64,000 nucleotides of DNA from Candidatus Dojkabacteria bacterium. Its GTDB lineage: Bacteria > Patescibacteria > Dojkabacteria > SC72 > JAFGCJ01. Both the position numbers and the translations under genes were made by a program. The stretch spans positions 496,001 to 560,000 of the forward strand of contig JAFGCJ010000002.1 in the NCBI GenBank assembly GCA_016932785.1, read 5' to 3'. This document shows positions 9,088 through 17,240 of this stretch, piece after piece; within the stretch, counting starts at the first letter, position 1, and each line of letters opens with the position of its first letter. The notes beneath the pieces are model-generated. The model did not search any database, was not told the DNA's origin, and saw only the letters and a program-made list of their open reading frames with translations.

Positions 9088-9754
9088 CTGTAAGCCTTTC
9101 CAAAAGTGTTTTATGAATTTCTTGAATAGACGGTGATGCATCGATTTCGATTAGAATACCGCGCTTTTTATAGATATCTAAGACAGGTTTGACTTTATTC
9201 TCATACTCTTCCATTCTCTGCATAATTGCCTCAGGATAGTCATCGTCCCTAGTCTCAAGTTTTACCCCACAGTCATCACATAATTCATCAATTTTGGGCT
9301 TATCGAACTTTAAATGGAAGTCTCTTCCACATTTAGGACAAACACGTCGTAGAGACATTCTCTCAACTGCTGCCTCTTTAGAAAGAGCAAAATGCACGAC
9401 TGAATCAAGGGTTCTCCCAACTGACTCCATAAGACCGTCAAAAAGAGGAACCTGTTCAGGTGTTCTTACGACTTGAGAGAAATACCAGTTTTCCTCTCTA
9501 TCAAACCTCTTCAGCCATTCCGAAAATAACCTGTAGACCAATTCGTCCGGAACCCATATTCCCTTTTTTACATATTCATATGCCTCAACACTCCCATCAA
9601 CCTTCTCTTCGTACAGAGTTCTAAACATGTCACCAGTACCAATATTTTTCCCACCGCATTTTTCAGCCAGAAGGTCTATCTGAGTATCTTTTCCACTACC
9701 AGAAGGTCCAAGAAATAGTATTGTTTTAGGAATTTTCTTACAAATAGCTTTCAT
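9074..9754 (-). CDS. adk: Adenylate kinase, divergent, with zinc-type LID
   Basis: Interconverts ATP+AMP and 2 ADP. The 226 aa show P-loop GPSGSGKDTQ (16-25), AMP-site GTGDMFR (39-45), and a LID with C139, C142, C159, C162, the zinc-lid layout of many bacterial Adk proteins. Odd: the usual DGFPRT AMP-binding motif reads SQVVRT (93-98), so only the Arg and Thr remain, and P-loop position 23 is Asp rather than Gly. It keeps the canonical secY-adk-map position, overlapping secY by 17 nt. A related nucleoside monophosphate kinase is the alternative. Confidence 0.88.
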   Translation of the reverse strand: MKAICKKIPKTILFLGPSGSGKDTQIDLLAEKCGGKNIGTGDMFRTLYEEKVDGSVEAYEYVKKGIWVPDELVYRLFSEWLKRFDREENWYFSQVVRTPEQVPLFDGLMESVGRTLDSVVHFALSKEAAVERMSLRRVCPKCGRDFHLKFDKPKIDELCDDCGVKLETRDDDYPEAIMQRMEEYENKVKPVLDIYKKRGILIEIDASPSIQEIHKTLLERLTGAKG

Positions 9755-11015
9755 AACTCCTTGTTACTACCATAGATTCAACCTGTCGCTTCATATCAAG
9801 CATTGTTCCAACAACAATCAATAGTCCGGTGCCGCTAATAATATTACTGGATATAATATCAAGTTCTTTGGCAATAGAAGGTAAAACAGCTATTACGGCA
9901 AGAAAAACTGCACCCGATATAGAAAGTCTCGCAGCTGATGCCGTCAGATATTGCACTGTGCTATGCCCTGGCCTTACACCCGGAATAAAAGCAGCTTGTT
10001 TTTGAAGATTTTCAGCAATTTTGGCAGGATTAAATACAATGAAGGTGTAAAACATTGAGAAGACGATTATCAAAATAACCAATGTAACATTGTATATATA
10101 GGGATTATCAAGTTGAGTAACAAGCCATTCAGAAGTATTCTTTATGAAATCGGGAATTTTATCACTGGTCAAAAATCTAGCTATTAATTGAGGAAAGGAC
10201 AACATTGAAATCGCGAATATTACAGGCATGACTCCGGATTGATTAAGTTTTAACGGTATATGACTCTCTGCTGCAGCACCAATTGATCTCACCCTTCTAG
10301 CAAACTGTATTGGTACCTGCCTTTCTGCCTGTGTAATAAATACTATTGCCAGAACCAAAATTATGGCAGAGACAACAAGAATAAGGACCTCCAATTCGTC
10401 CATCGCTGCAACATTGTTTTTAACACTTCCTGGAATCCCAGCAAGGATACCGAGTGCAATTATTAGAGAGCTTCCCCCTCCAAGCCCAGACTCAGAAATA
10501 AGCTCCCCCAGCCACATCATAATCAACGCGCCACCTGTCAGCGTAGCTACCATCAAGGTAAGATCAAGAGCCCCAAGTTCCTCCATAATTCCAAACTGTC
10601 TCAGACCTGTATAAATAACAAAAGATTGAAGAACAGCCAAAGGAACTGTCAAAAAACGCGTGTACATATTTATCATCTTTCGCCCCTGCTCACCTTCCTT
10701 CTGAAGCTCCTCAAGTTTAGGTATCACAGAACTCAGTAATTGAAGAATTACTGATGCATTAATGTATGGTCCTAAACCTATCGCTACAATAGTAGCATTC
10801 TCAAGAACTCCACCTGAGACCATAGACAGAACCTCACCAAATCCCAGATCACCGAACAGATCCTTAAGGGAATCTAGCGGAACACCTGGTACCGGAACGG
10901 CTGCCATCAACCGAAAAACTACAAGAATAATAAGGGAAAACCAGATTTTGTCTCGTATTTCCTTATTTTTCCAGATCGATACAATTTTTTCTCGAAATTT
11001 TGAGAGGTCCGACAA
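9738..11015 (-). CDS. secY: Protein translocase subunit SecY
   Basis: Central channel of the Sec translocon. The 425 aa have about 10 hydrophobic membrane segments, starting with IWFSLIILVVFRLMAAVPVPGV. The plug region follows residue 35, and GLGPYINASVILQLL and QFARRVRSIGAAAESHIPLKLNQSGVMPVIFA (in segments, 235-270) are conserved. It sits between rplO and adk as in the spc operon. SecE, SecG and SecA are not in the window. Confidence 0.97.
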   Translation of the reverse strand: MSDLSKFREKIVSIWKNKEIRDKIWFSLIILVVFRLMAAVPVPGVPLDSLKDLFGDLGFGEVLSMVSGGVLENATIVAIGLGPYINASVILQLLSSVIPKLEELQKEGEQGRKMINMYTRFLTVPLAVLQSFVIYTGLRQFGIMEELGALDLTLMVATLTGGALIMMWLGELISESGLGGGSSLIIALGILAGIPGSVKNNVAAMDELEVLILVVSAIILVLAIVFITQAERQVPIQFARRVRSIGAAAESHIPLKLNQSGVMPVIFAISMLSFPQLIARFLTSDKIPDFIKNTSEWLVTQLDNPYIYNVTLVILIIVFSMFYTFIVFNPAKIAENLQKQAAFIPGVRPGHSTVQYLTASAARLSISGAVFLAVIAVLPSIAKELDIISSNIISGTGLLIVVGTMLDMKRQVESMVVTRSYESYL

Positions 11016-11032
11016 AATAATGCCGATTTATT

Positions 11033-11479
11033 TTACTTGCTCTTTTTCGCCTTTTTCTCGTGAGTTCTCTTAAATGCTGCTTCTGAGAACTCTACATCCT
11101 TAAATTTCAAACTCTTCTTCAAATCACCTTTAGCCAAAATCTTTACATTCTTTGTTCTTTTTTTGATAAGTCCTTTATCACGCAAAGTCTTGAGTGAAAC
11201 AGTCTCTCCTGCCTTATAGTTCTGCTCAAGTGTAGATAAATTAACCGGCTCATACTCAACCCTGGTAACATTTCTGAATCCCCTAAACTTCGGAATTCTT
11301 CTATACAGCGGGACATTACCACCCTCAAATCCGACCTTCTTCGAATATCCAGCTCTCGTCTTCTGTCCTTTCTGCCCAAAACTACAGGTATGACCACCTT
11401 TTCCTGAGCCATAACCTCTTCCTACCCTTTTTGAAGGCATAGTCCTATTTTTTCTCTTTTTTAGCGCGTGAAGCTCCAT
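11033..11479 (-). CDS. rplO: 50S ribosomal protein L15
   Basis: Large-subunit protein of late assembly. From the ATG at 11479 the N-terminus MELHALKK...KRVGRGYGSGKGG keeps the family's M-x-L-H-x-L start at exactly the usual distance from RVGRG, so this start is preferred although it overlaps the rpsE end by 35 nt in another frame. The alternative ATG at 11440 (MPSKRVGRG) would avoid the overlap. rpmD, normally between rpsE and rplO, is absent. Confidence 0.95.
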   Translation of the reverse strand: MELHALKKRKNRTMPSKRVGRGYGSGKGGHTCSFGQKGQKTRAGYSKKVGFEGGNVPLYRRIPKFRGFRNVTRVEYEPVNLSTLEQNYKAGETVSLKTLRDKGLIKKRTKNVKILAKGDLKKSLKFKDVEFSEAAFKRTHEKKAKKSK

Positions 11480-12050
11480 CTTTCTTTGAATTATCTAATT
11501 TTCTTTTCAGATTTTTGGATTTTCTTTCAATGATTCTTGTTTTATCAAGCATTTTCAAAGCCTTGAAGGCACAGTAGGCGTTAGTTATGGGATTTCTACT
11601 ACCAAGCTGCTTAGAGAGAACGTTTCGAACACCTGCCAGCTCAAGAACTGATCTCACTGCATTGCTCGCAATAACACCTGTACCAGGACCCGCTGGCTTA
11701 ATAATAAGCTTTGAAGCCCTGTACTTAGCATAAACCTCATGAGGAATAGTATCTCCAATAAGATCTACGCGAACAACATCGGAGCTTGCACGTTTTGTCG
11801 CTTTTTCAAGCGCACTACGAGGATCGACACCTCGGCCAAGAGCTACTCCAACCCGTCCCTTCCTGTCTCCCACAGCAACAACCGCGCTGAATCGCAACCT
11901 TTTGGCACCGGCTCGAACTTTAGCAACCCTTCTTAGTTTAATCAACTTCCTTTCAAACTCGCCCTCTCTCTGCCGTCTCCTATTATCTCTACCCTTTTTC
12001 CGGTCACGAGATCCTCTATTTATTCTTTGGTTTCTTCTCTGTTCAGGCAT
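11445..12050 (-). CDS. rpsE: 30S ribosomal protein S5
   Basis: Decoding-fidelity protein. The 201 aa have a basic N-terminal extension of about 25 residues, the S5 double-stranded RNA-binding fold (KLIKLRRVAKVRAGAKRLRFSA in segments, VGDRKGRVGVALGRG), then AGPGTGVIASNAVRSVLELAGV. The C-terminal Lys-rich tail (about 175-201) has its last 12 codons overlapping the start of rplO. Confidence 0.97.
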   Translation of the reverse strand: MPEQRRNQRINRGSRDRKKGRDNRRRQREGEFERKLIKLRRVAKVRAGAKRLRFSAVVAVGDRKGRVGVALGRGVDPRSALEKATKRASSDVVRVDLIGDTIPHEVYAKYRASKLIIKPAGPGTGVIASNAVRSVLELAGVRNVLSKQLGSRNPITNAYCAFKALKMLDKTRIIERKSKNLKRKLDNSKKDGASRAKKEKK

Positions 12051-12060
12051 TACCTAGAAA

Positions 12061-12414
12061 TTAAAACTTAAATCCTGATTTTCTAAGCCCTTCGGCAAAG
12101 GCCTTTATTCTACCATGATACTTATAGCCCGCCCTATCAAAAACAAGAGTTTCCACTTTATTCTTTTTTATCAACTTGCCAAATTCAACTCCCATCCTCT
12201 CTGCTCTATCAACCGGTTTCTCATCTTTTTCAGGTTTAATAACCTTCTCTGAAAGGCCACAGCACACTTTCATCTCTTCGTCGTTAACTAGCTGAGCAAA
12301 CAAATAACGATTGCTCTTATAAATAGAGACTCTCGGCTTTTCTGATGTCCCTTCAATATTTTTTCTAATATGAAGCTTTCTTCTATTTCTTTTTTCTCTT
12401 CTCGTCTTAGTCAT
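12061..12414 (-). CDS. rplR: 50S ribosomal protein L18
   Basis: 5S rRNA-binding protein. The 117 aa contain RRKLHIRKNIEGTSEKPRVSIYKSNRYLFAQLVND in segments and the C-terminal VETLVFDRAGYKYHGRIKAFAEGLRKSGFKF, typical of bacterial L18. It lies in the order rplF-rplR-rpsE, with a 1-nt gap to rplF. Confidence 0.97.
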   Translation of the reverse strand: MTKTRREKRNRRKLHIRKNIEGTSEKPRVSIYKSNRYLFAQLVNDEEMKVCCGLSEKVIKPEKDEKPVDRAERMGVEFGKLIKKNKVETLVFDRAGYKYHGRIKAFAEGLRKSGFKF

Positions 12415-12415
12415 T

Positions 12416-12961
12416 CTAGGATTCCTCCTTTACAGTTTTACTTGTTTTTCTTCTAATAATTTCATCAACATATTTAATACCTTTACCTTTGTATGGCTCT
12501 GGTTTCCTTATTGATCGTATTTTTGCAGCCCACAAACCGACTAATTGCTTGTCTATGCCAGAGACCTCGACAAAAACAGTATCTTTCACAGCAAATTTTA
12601 TCCCCTCTGGGGGTTCTACTTTTATTGGATGGGTCCAGCCAAGGTGCATAACTAGTGTATCCCCTTCCATATTGGCACGATAACCCATACCAACAAGCTC
12701 CAGCTCCTTCTTATAACCATTCTTAACACCATAAATCATATTACTGATAAGCATCCTAATAGTGCCATGGTCCGATCCAGCCTGTTTACCACCTCGCTTG
12801 GTCTCAACGATTACCTCATCGTTCTCTGCTTTTACAGAGACTGTGCTTGGAGTTCTGAGCTTAAGTTCACCCAGCGGTCCCTTAACATCAACCTCATGAG
12901 TACTAACCTTTACCTCAACTCCATCTTCAATTTTGATTGGTTTAATTCCAATTCTTGACAT
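12416..12961 (-). CDS. rplF: 50S ribosomal protein L6
   Basis: Binds 23S rRNA near the sarcin-ricin loop. Starting at the ATG at 12961 (MSRIGIKPI) the protein has 181 aa, which is the usual L6 start; a TTG at 12970 would add three residues and overlap the rpsH stop. Conserved parts are GPLGELKLRTPSTVSV and the C-terminal KPEPYKGKGIKYVDEIIRRKTSKT in segments. Confidence 0.96.
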   Translation of the reverse strand: MSRIGIKPIKIEDGVEVKVSTHEVDVKGPLGELKLRTPSTVSVKAENDEVIVETKRGGKQAGSDHGTIRMLISNMIYGVKNGYKKELELVGMGYRANMEGDTLVMHLGWTHPIKVEPPEGIKFAVKDTVFVEVSGIDKQLVGLWAAKIRSIRKPEPYKGKGIKYVDEIIRRKTSKTVKEES

Positions 12962-12963
12962 AT

Positions 12964-13338
12964 TTACCAAATTTCACATAAATATTCTCCGCCAAGTTTT
13001 TCATTCCTTGCCTTGGACCCTGTCATTAGTCCTCTAGATGTACTTACTATCGCTATTCCCCGTCCTCCCATTACTAGAGAGAGCTCACGCCAGCCTACGT
13101 ATATTCTCTGTCCAGTTTTGGAAACCCTCTTGAGTTCAGTTATCCCAGGTTTCCTACCGTCATATCTAAGCTCAACCTCAATCTCATCATCTTTATCCTT
13201 ATAATCCCTAATGAATTCTTCCTCTTTTAATATCTTCAAGATATCTTCAGTTATCTTATTCTTGTGCAACATAACAGCCTCTTTCCGAACCATAGACGCA
13301 TTTCTTATTTGTGTAAGCATATCGGCTATTCGATCCAT
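12964..13338 (-). CDS. rpsH: 30S ribosomal protein S8
   Basis: Binds helix 21 of 16S rRNA. The ATG at 13338 gives MDRIADMLTQIRNASMVRKE, the family N-terminus, over 124 aa; three more residues are possible upstream. The C-terminal part ISTSRGLMTG-type motif reads IVSTSRGLMTGSKARNEKLGGEYLCEIW in segments. The gene sits between rpsZ and rplF. Confidence 0.96.
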   Translation of the reverse strand: MDRIADMLTQIRNASMVRKEAVMLHKNKITEDILKILKEEEFIRDYKDKDDEIEVELRYDGRKPGITELKRVSKTGQRIYVGWRELSLVMGGRGIAIVSTSRGLMTGSKARNEKLGGEYLCEIW

Positions 13339-13358
13339 AAAAATCAACCTAAATTAAT

Positions 13359-13553
13359 TTACCAACTTGACTTAACTACACCGGGTATATGTCCCTTATG
13401 CGCGAGCTGCCTAAAACAGATCCTGCACAAGCCGAATTTTCTCATATATCCTCTTGCTCTTCCACATCTTTTACATCTTGTGTATGAACGTGTAGAAAAT
13501 TTCGATTTTTTCTGTAATTTCTTCTGCTTTGCAATACTAGCTTTTCTTGCCAT
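13359..13553 (-). CDS. rpsZ: 30S ribosomal protein S14, zinc type
   Basis: Short zinc-binding S14. From the ATG at 13553 (MARKASIAKQKK) it is 64 aa, with the CKRCGRARGYMRKFGLCRICF pattern in two CxxC pairs and the C-terminal HKGHIPGVVKSSW. The start overlaps the rplE end by 17 nt. An upstream start at 13574 would add seven residues inside rplE and is less likely. Confidence 0.95.
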   Translation of the reverse strand: MARKASIAKQKKLQKKSKFSTRSYTRCKRCGRARGYMRKFGLCRICFRQLAHKGHIPGVVKSSW

Positions 13554-14100
13554 TTTCTTTAAAAGGAAAACCAAACTTATCTAGAAGAGCTTTTGAGTGT
13601 TCATCGGAAATAGAATTTATTTCCATAGTAATTTCCAATCCCCTCAATGCAGTAACATCATTGGGATTAATTTCTGGAAAAACTGTCTGTTCCTTGATTC
13701 CTATATTAAGGTTCCCGCTACCATCAAAAGAATCGGCAGAAATACCACGAAAGTCCTTGGTTCTGGGAAAAATAACATTAATAAGCTTGTCTATAAATTC
13801 CCACATTCTTCTACCTCTAAGTGTAACCTTCATACCGACAACATCACCTTTTCTCACCTTAAAACCTGCTACAGCCTTTCTTGCAAGGGTTCTAACTGGC
13901 TTCTGCCCAGCGATTAGAGCCATCTCCTTCTCGATCTCATCCACCACGCCTTTATCGCCCCCTGCTGAACCAATTCCCATATTGAAAACAACCTTCTCGA
14001 ACCTAGGAACCATCATGGCATTATCAAGACCCAGCTCTTTCTGTAGCTGTGCCCTAACTTCTTTATCATATTTTTCTTTAAGTCTCGGCTCGTTCTTCAT
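13537..14100 (-). CDS. rplE: 50S ribosomal protein L5
   Basis: 5S rRNA-binding protein contacting P-site tRNA. The 187 aa show VPRFEKVVFNMGIGSA, the GQKPVRTLARKAVAGFKVRKGDVVGMKVTLRGRRMWEFIDKLI core in segments, PRTKDFRGIS, and the C-terminal GLEITMEINSISDEHSKALLDKFGFPF. The order is rplN-rplX-rplE-rpsZ. Confidence 0.97.
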   Translation of the reverse strand: MKNEPRLKEKYDKEVRAQLQKELGLDNAMMVPRFEKVVFNMGIGSAGGDKGVVDEIEKEMALIAGQKPVRTLARKAVAGFKVRKGDVVGMKVTLRGRRMWEFIDKLINVIFPRTKDFRGISADSFDGSGNLNIGIKEQTVFPEINPNDVTALRGLEITMEINSISDEHSKALLDKFGFPFKENGKKS

Positions 14101-14104
14101 TTAA

Positions 14105-14569
14105 TTATTTCTTAGATTTTTTAGAATTAGAAGCTTTCTTTGACTTTTTTGAACTCTTAACGGCCTTACCCTTCTTCGCAGAAGACTTTCTGGCGGTTCG
14201 CCTTCCGGTTTTCTTTTTCGGGGTAGATTCTTTTTTCTGCTTACCCGTTTGTTTGTTTCCATCAATACTCTTCTTACATTTTTTACATACTCTCTGTTTT
14301 CCACCTTTTTCATCAATTTCAAACCCTATCCTTGAAGTCTCCCCACAGGCTGGACAGACAAGTTGAACATTCGAAACAGAAATCGGCTTTGATATTTCGA
14401 CAATAGCAGACTCTTTCTTTTGTCCATCGCCTTTAATATGTTTTTTATAAACATTACAGCCTTCCACGACAACCACACTCTCGGAAGGAAGAACCCTCAA
14501 AACTTTACCAGTTCTCCCAGAATCCTTACCAATAGCAATCTTAACTGTATCTCCTTTTCTTATTTTCAT
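14105..14569 (-). CDS. rplX: 50S ribosomal protein L24 with long basic tail
   Basis: Assembly-initiator protein near the exit tunnel. Residues 1-60 hold the KOW motif (KIRKGDTVKIAIGKDSGRTGKVLRV), followed by a CPACG...CKKC pair (about 71-97) as found in many bacterial L24 proteins. From about 100 to 154 there is a Lys/Ser/Thr tail, longer than the usual 100-110 aa protein. It starts with a 4-nt ATGA-type overlap with rplN. Confidence 0.95.
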   Translation of the reverse strand: MKIRKGDTVKIAIGKDSGRTGKVLRVLPSESVVVVEGCNVYKKHIKGDGQKKESAIVEISKPISVSNVQLVCPACGETSRIGFEIDEKGGKQRVCKKCKKSIDGNKQTGKQKKESTPKKKTGRRTARKSSAKKGKAVKSSKKSKKASNSKKSKK

Positions 14570-14940
14570 AATACCTCCGGTGCAAGAGAAATTATCTTAT
14601 CATAACCAAGTTCCTTTAACTCACGAGCCACAGGGCCGAAAATTCTTGTACCCTTAGGCAGCTTGCTTCCAGGACTCTGAAGGATTACTCCTGCATTGTC
14701 ATCAAATCTCACATACGATCCATCTTTTCTCCTAAATTCCTTGCTTACACGAACTATTACCGCAACCTCTTTTGAATGTTCCTCAGAAAGGCCCTTGGGT
14801 ATAGCCTTTACAATAGTAACTCTTACCACATCCCCAATACTGGCAAACCTTCGTGAAGAACTGCCAGGTATTCCAATTACCATTGCCCTTCTTGCTCCTG
14901 TATTATCAGTTATTTTTAAAACTGTTCCTTTTTGAATCAC
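14566..14940 (-). CDS. rplN: 50S ribosomal protein L14
   Basis: Intersubunit bridge protein. The 124 aa show the family pattern: MIQKGTVLKITDNTGARRAMVIGI, GDVVRVTIVKAIPKG, VIVRVSKEFRRKDGSYVRFDDNAGVI in segments, and GTRIFGPVARELKE. It is unusually complete and canonical and overlaps its neighbours on both sides by 4 nt. Confidence 0.97.
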   Translation of the reverse strand: MIQKGTVLKITDNTGARRAMVIGIPGSSSRRFASIGDVVRVTIVKAIPKGLSEEHSKEVAVIVRVSKEFRRKDGSYVRFDDNAGVILQSPGSKLPKGTRIFGPVARELKELGYDKIISLAPEVL

Positions 14941-15188
14941 TTTTTTTCCTCTTTTTCATCTAAAACACGAACAACTCTCCATCTTTTTGTCTTCGATATT
15001 GGTTTCATTTCTTCTATCTCAACAGACTTTCCTACCTCAACCGGCTCCCTAGTATCAGCGTAATATGTTTTATGTACAGTTATTCTTTTATGATACTTCT
15101 CATGAGCCCTAACTGACTGAACTCTAACCCTCACTGTATTTTGGGACTTTGACCCAATCACTTCTCCAATAAGCCTAGTTTTTGGCAT
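14937..15188 (-). CDS. rpsQ: 30S ribosomal protein S17
   Basis: Primary 16S rRNA binder with an OB fold. The 83 aa include RLIGEVIGSKSQNTVRVRVQ, HEKYHKRITVHKTYYADT and VGKSVEIEEMKPISKTKRWRVVRVL. The first 14 nt overlap the end of rpmC, and the stop overlaps rplN. Confidence 0.96.
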   Translation of the reverse strand: MPKTRLIGEVIGSKSQNTVRVRVQSVRAHEKYHKRITVHKTYYADTREPVEVGKSVEIEEMKPISKTKRWRVVRVLDEKEEKK

Positions 15189-15402
15189 CTTTTTTGTCTT
15201 TCTTTAAGTTATCTGCTTCCTTTTTTTCTTCAATAATTGTCTTTAAAACAGCAAGTTCTTTTCTCTTACTCCTAGGTTCACGTACATTCTGAACTTTGCC
15301 CATTCTTAAATCCAGATAAAGTTTGGACACTTCATCTTCCATCTCCTTGACCATCTTCTCCAATTCTTCAGTTTTCTTCGATCTTAATTCATCAAATTTC
15401 AT
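15175..15402 (-). CDS. rpmC: 50S ribosomal protein L29
   Basis: Small helical-hairpin protein at the tunnel exit, a docking point for SRP and trigger factor. The 75 aa match L29: MKFDELRSKKTEELEKMVKEME, LRMGKVQNVREPRSKRKELAVLKTIIEEK. It lies between rplP and rpsQ, with a short extra basic tail. Confidence 0.95.
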   Translation of the reverse strand: MKFDELRSKKTEELEKMVKEMEDEVSKLYLDLRMGKVQNVREPRSKRKELAVLKTIIEEKKEADNLKKDKKDAKN

Positions 15403-15815
15403 TATATTTCTGTCTTTTTAATAATTCTTGTTTTAATAGGAAGCTTATGAGAAGCCAACCTGAAGGCCTCCCTGGCAATAGATTCTATTACCCCTCCAAG
15501 CTCAAAGAGTACTCTTCCCGGTCTAACTACTGCCACATAACCTTCTATATCTCCTTTTCCTTTACCCATCTTCACATCATTTGGTTTCTTGGTAAAAGGC
15601 TTATCAGGGAAAACTCTCAGCCAGACTTTTCCTCTTCTCTTAATGTGCCCGGTAATAACTCGTCTCGCCGATTCCAACTGCCTATCCGTTACCCAACCGC
15701 ACTCCTTACTCTGCAAACCATACTCCCCAAAATCAACACTGTTCGCGGCTGAGGATATCCCGCCCATCTTTCCCCTAAACTGTTTTCTATATTTTGACTT
15801 CTTTGGTTGTAGCAT
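15402..15815 (-). CDS. rplP: 50S ribosomal protein L16
   Basis: Organises the A-site region of 23S rRNA. The 137 aa begin MLQPKKSKYRKQFRG, followed by FGEYGLQSKECGWVTDRQLESARRVITGHIKRRGKVWLRVFPDKPFTKKPNDVKMGKGKG in segments and a C-terminal FRLASHKLPIKTRII. It overlaps rpmC by 1 nt. Confidence 0.97.
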   Translation of the reverse strand: MLQPKKSKYRKQFRGKMGGISSAANSVDFGEYGLQSKECGWVTDRQLESARRVITGHIKRRGKVWLRVFPDKPFTKKPNDVKMGKGKGDIEGYVAVVRPGRVLFELGGVIESIAREAFRLASHKLPIKTRIIKKTEI

Positions 15816-15816
15816 T

Positions 15817-16473
15817 TTATTCTACTGATTCACTTTTATTATCTTCCTCTTGATCCTCCCTATAAACCCAAACACGAACCCCCCTCAGCCCCTCATTTCT
15901 TATAGGAACGGCAACTGTTGCAAAATCGATATTCGACCTCAATGTTTGTAAAGGTATATTACCCTCGGTAAGCTTCATTGTTCTGCTCTGTTTAGGAACA
16001 CCAAAGTCACCCGAGACCCAAATCCTTACACCTTTTGCACCAGCCTGTATCGCTTTATCTTTTTCTATACTCATCATTTTCTTTGGTGACTGACCTCTTT
16101 GCATTCCTTCGGCAACACTGTTAGCAATAATTCTGGCAGACAGTTCCGGCTTTCTAACTTCATTAATTTTTATATCAATGTTCGACTTGATCTTCCTGGA
16201 AAGATACTTCTTTATCTCATCTATTCCCTCCCCGCCTCGTCCAATAGCTACTCCGGGTCTTGCAACGTAAGCATTTACCTGTATGTTATTTGTAGAACGA
16301 GCTATCTCAACACGGTCAAGGCCTGCCATTTTAAGTTTTTGAGTAACATATTCACGTATCTTAATGTCTTCATGAAGCTTATCTTTATAGTTCTTATCAT
16401 CGGCATACCACATTGACTTCCAAGTCTTTCCTATACCCAGTCTCATTGCATTAGGGTTCATCTTTTGTCCCAT
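15817..16473 (-). CDS. rpsC: 30S ribosomal protein S3
   Basis: mRNA-entry protein. The ATG at 16473 (MGQKMNPNAMRLGIGKTWKS) is preferred because it is the family start and has GAGGAAG about 6 nt upstream; an in-frame GTG at 16488 would lie inside rplV. The 218 aa contain a KH domain with VAIGRGGEGIDEIKKYL and the C-terminal domain with GVRIWVSGDFG and the terminal RVWVYRE. Confidence 0.96.
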   Translation of the reverse strand: MGQKMNPNAMRLGIGKTWKSMWYADDKNYKDKLHEDIKIREYVTQKLKMAGLDRVEIARSTNNIQVNAYVARPGVAIGRGGEGIDEIKKYLSRKIKSNIDIKINEVRKPELSARIIANSVAEGMQRGQSPKKMMSIEKDKAIQAGAKGVRIWVSGDFGVPKQSRTMKLTEGNIPLQTLRSNIDFATVAVPIRNEGLRGVRVWVYREDQEEDNKSESVE

Positions 16474-16474
16474 T

Positions 16475-16900
16475 CTAAACTTCCTCACTCAACTCAATTA
16501 AAACGTGAGATCTTCTTCTCACATATTTATGGACTCTACCACGAGAAGCAAATCTATATCTCGGCATCTTGATACCCTCATCTACAGTAAGTTTACTTAC
16601 CACCAAAGACTTGGGGTCAAGATCAAAATTGTGTTCTGCATTCGCGACAGCCGATTTTAGCAGTTTTTTCAATTCTTTAGCACCTCTTTTATTCGTATAC
16701 TCAAGAATCTCCTGAGCCTTTTCCACTCTTTCACCCCTTATCAGATCTGCGACAAGACGAAGTTTTTGAGGTGAGGATATGATATTCTTACCTCTCGCAG
16801 AAACAACTACGGAACCTGATTCAATAGTTCTATTTACTGCCGGTTTCGCCTGTGCTTCTTCTTTTCTTTTGGTTGTTTTTGTAGTCTTTTTCTCAGCCAC
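16475..16900 (-). CDS. rplV: 50S ribosomal protein L22
   Basis: Its hairpin lines the exit tunnel. The 141 aa start with about 28 Lys/Thr/Ala-rich residues not found in most L22 proteins, then SSPQKLRLVADLIRGERVEKAQEIL, AVANAEHNFDLDPKSLVVSKLTVDEG and the hairpin RYRFASRGRVHKYVRRRSHV. The stop is 1 nt before rpsC. Confidence 0.96.
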   Translation of the reverse strand: MAEKKTTKTTKRKEEAQAKPAVNRTIESGSVVVSARGKNIISSPQKLRLVADLIRGERVEKAQEILEYTNKRGAKELKKLLKSAVANAEHNFDLDPKSLVVSKLTVDEGIKMPRYRFASRGRVHKYVRRRSHVLIELSEEV

Positions 16901-16917
16901 AATTATTTATTAAATAT

Positions 16918-17223
16918 TTATTCTTCAAAACGTCCAGATCCACCATAAACCTTCGAAAGCTTACCTTTCTTGGCATGCCCTTTCCATGTTCTGGTAGGTG
17001 CGAATTCTCCTAGCTTATGTCCAACCATTGATTCATTAATAAAGACAGGTACATGTTTCTTTCCGTCATGAACCGATATTGTAAGGCCAACCATCTCTGG
17101 AGTAATAGTAGATCTTCTCGACCAAGTCTTTATTTCAGCAGATCCACCAGACTCGCGAGCCTTTGTCACTTTTTTTATTAACTTTTCATCTACAAATGGT
17201 CCTTTTTTTAGTGATCTAGACAT
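16918..17223 (-). CDS. rpsS: 30S ribosomal protein S19
   Basis: Head protein near the A-site finger. The 101 aa start MSRSLKKGPFVDEKLIKKV and include IKTWSRRSTITPEMVGLTISVHDGKKHVPV in segments, then MVGHKLGEFAPTRTWKGHAK. It lies between rplB and rplV. Confidence 0.97.
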   Translation of the reverse strand: MSRSLKKGPFVDEKLIKKVTKARESGGSAEIKTWSRRSTITPEMVGLTISVHDGKKHVPVFINESMVGHKLGEFAPTRTWKGHAKKGKLSKVYGGSGRFEE

Positions 17224-17240
17224 TACTTATTTGTTTAAAA

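Noticed and set aside
13547..14104. Long open frame on the plus strand opposite rplE and rplX
   Set aside because: It is the antisense of rplE, whose product matches L5 throughout; codon bias creates the shadow.
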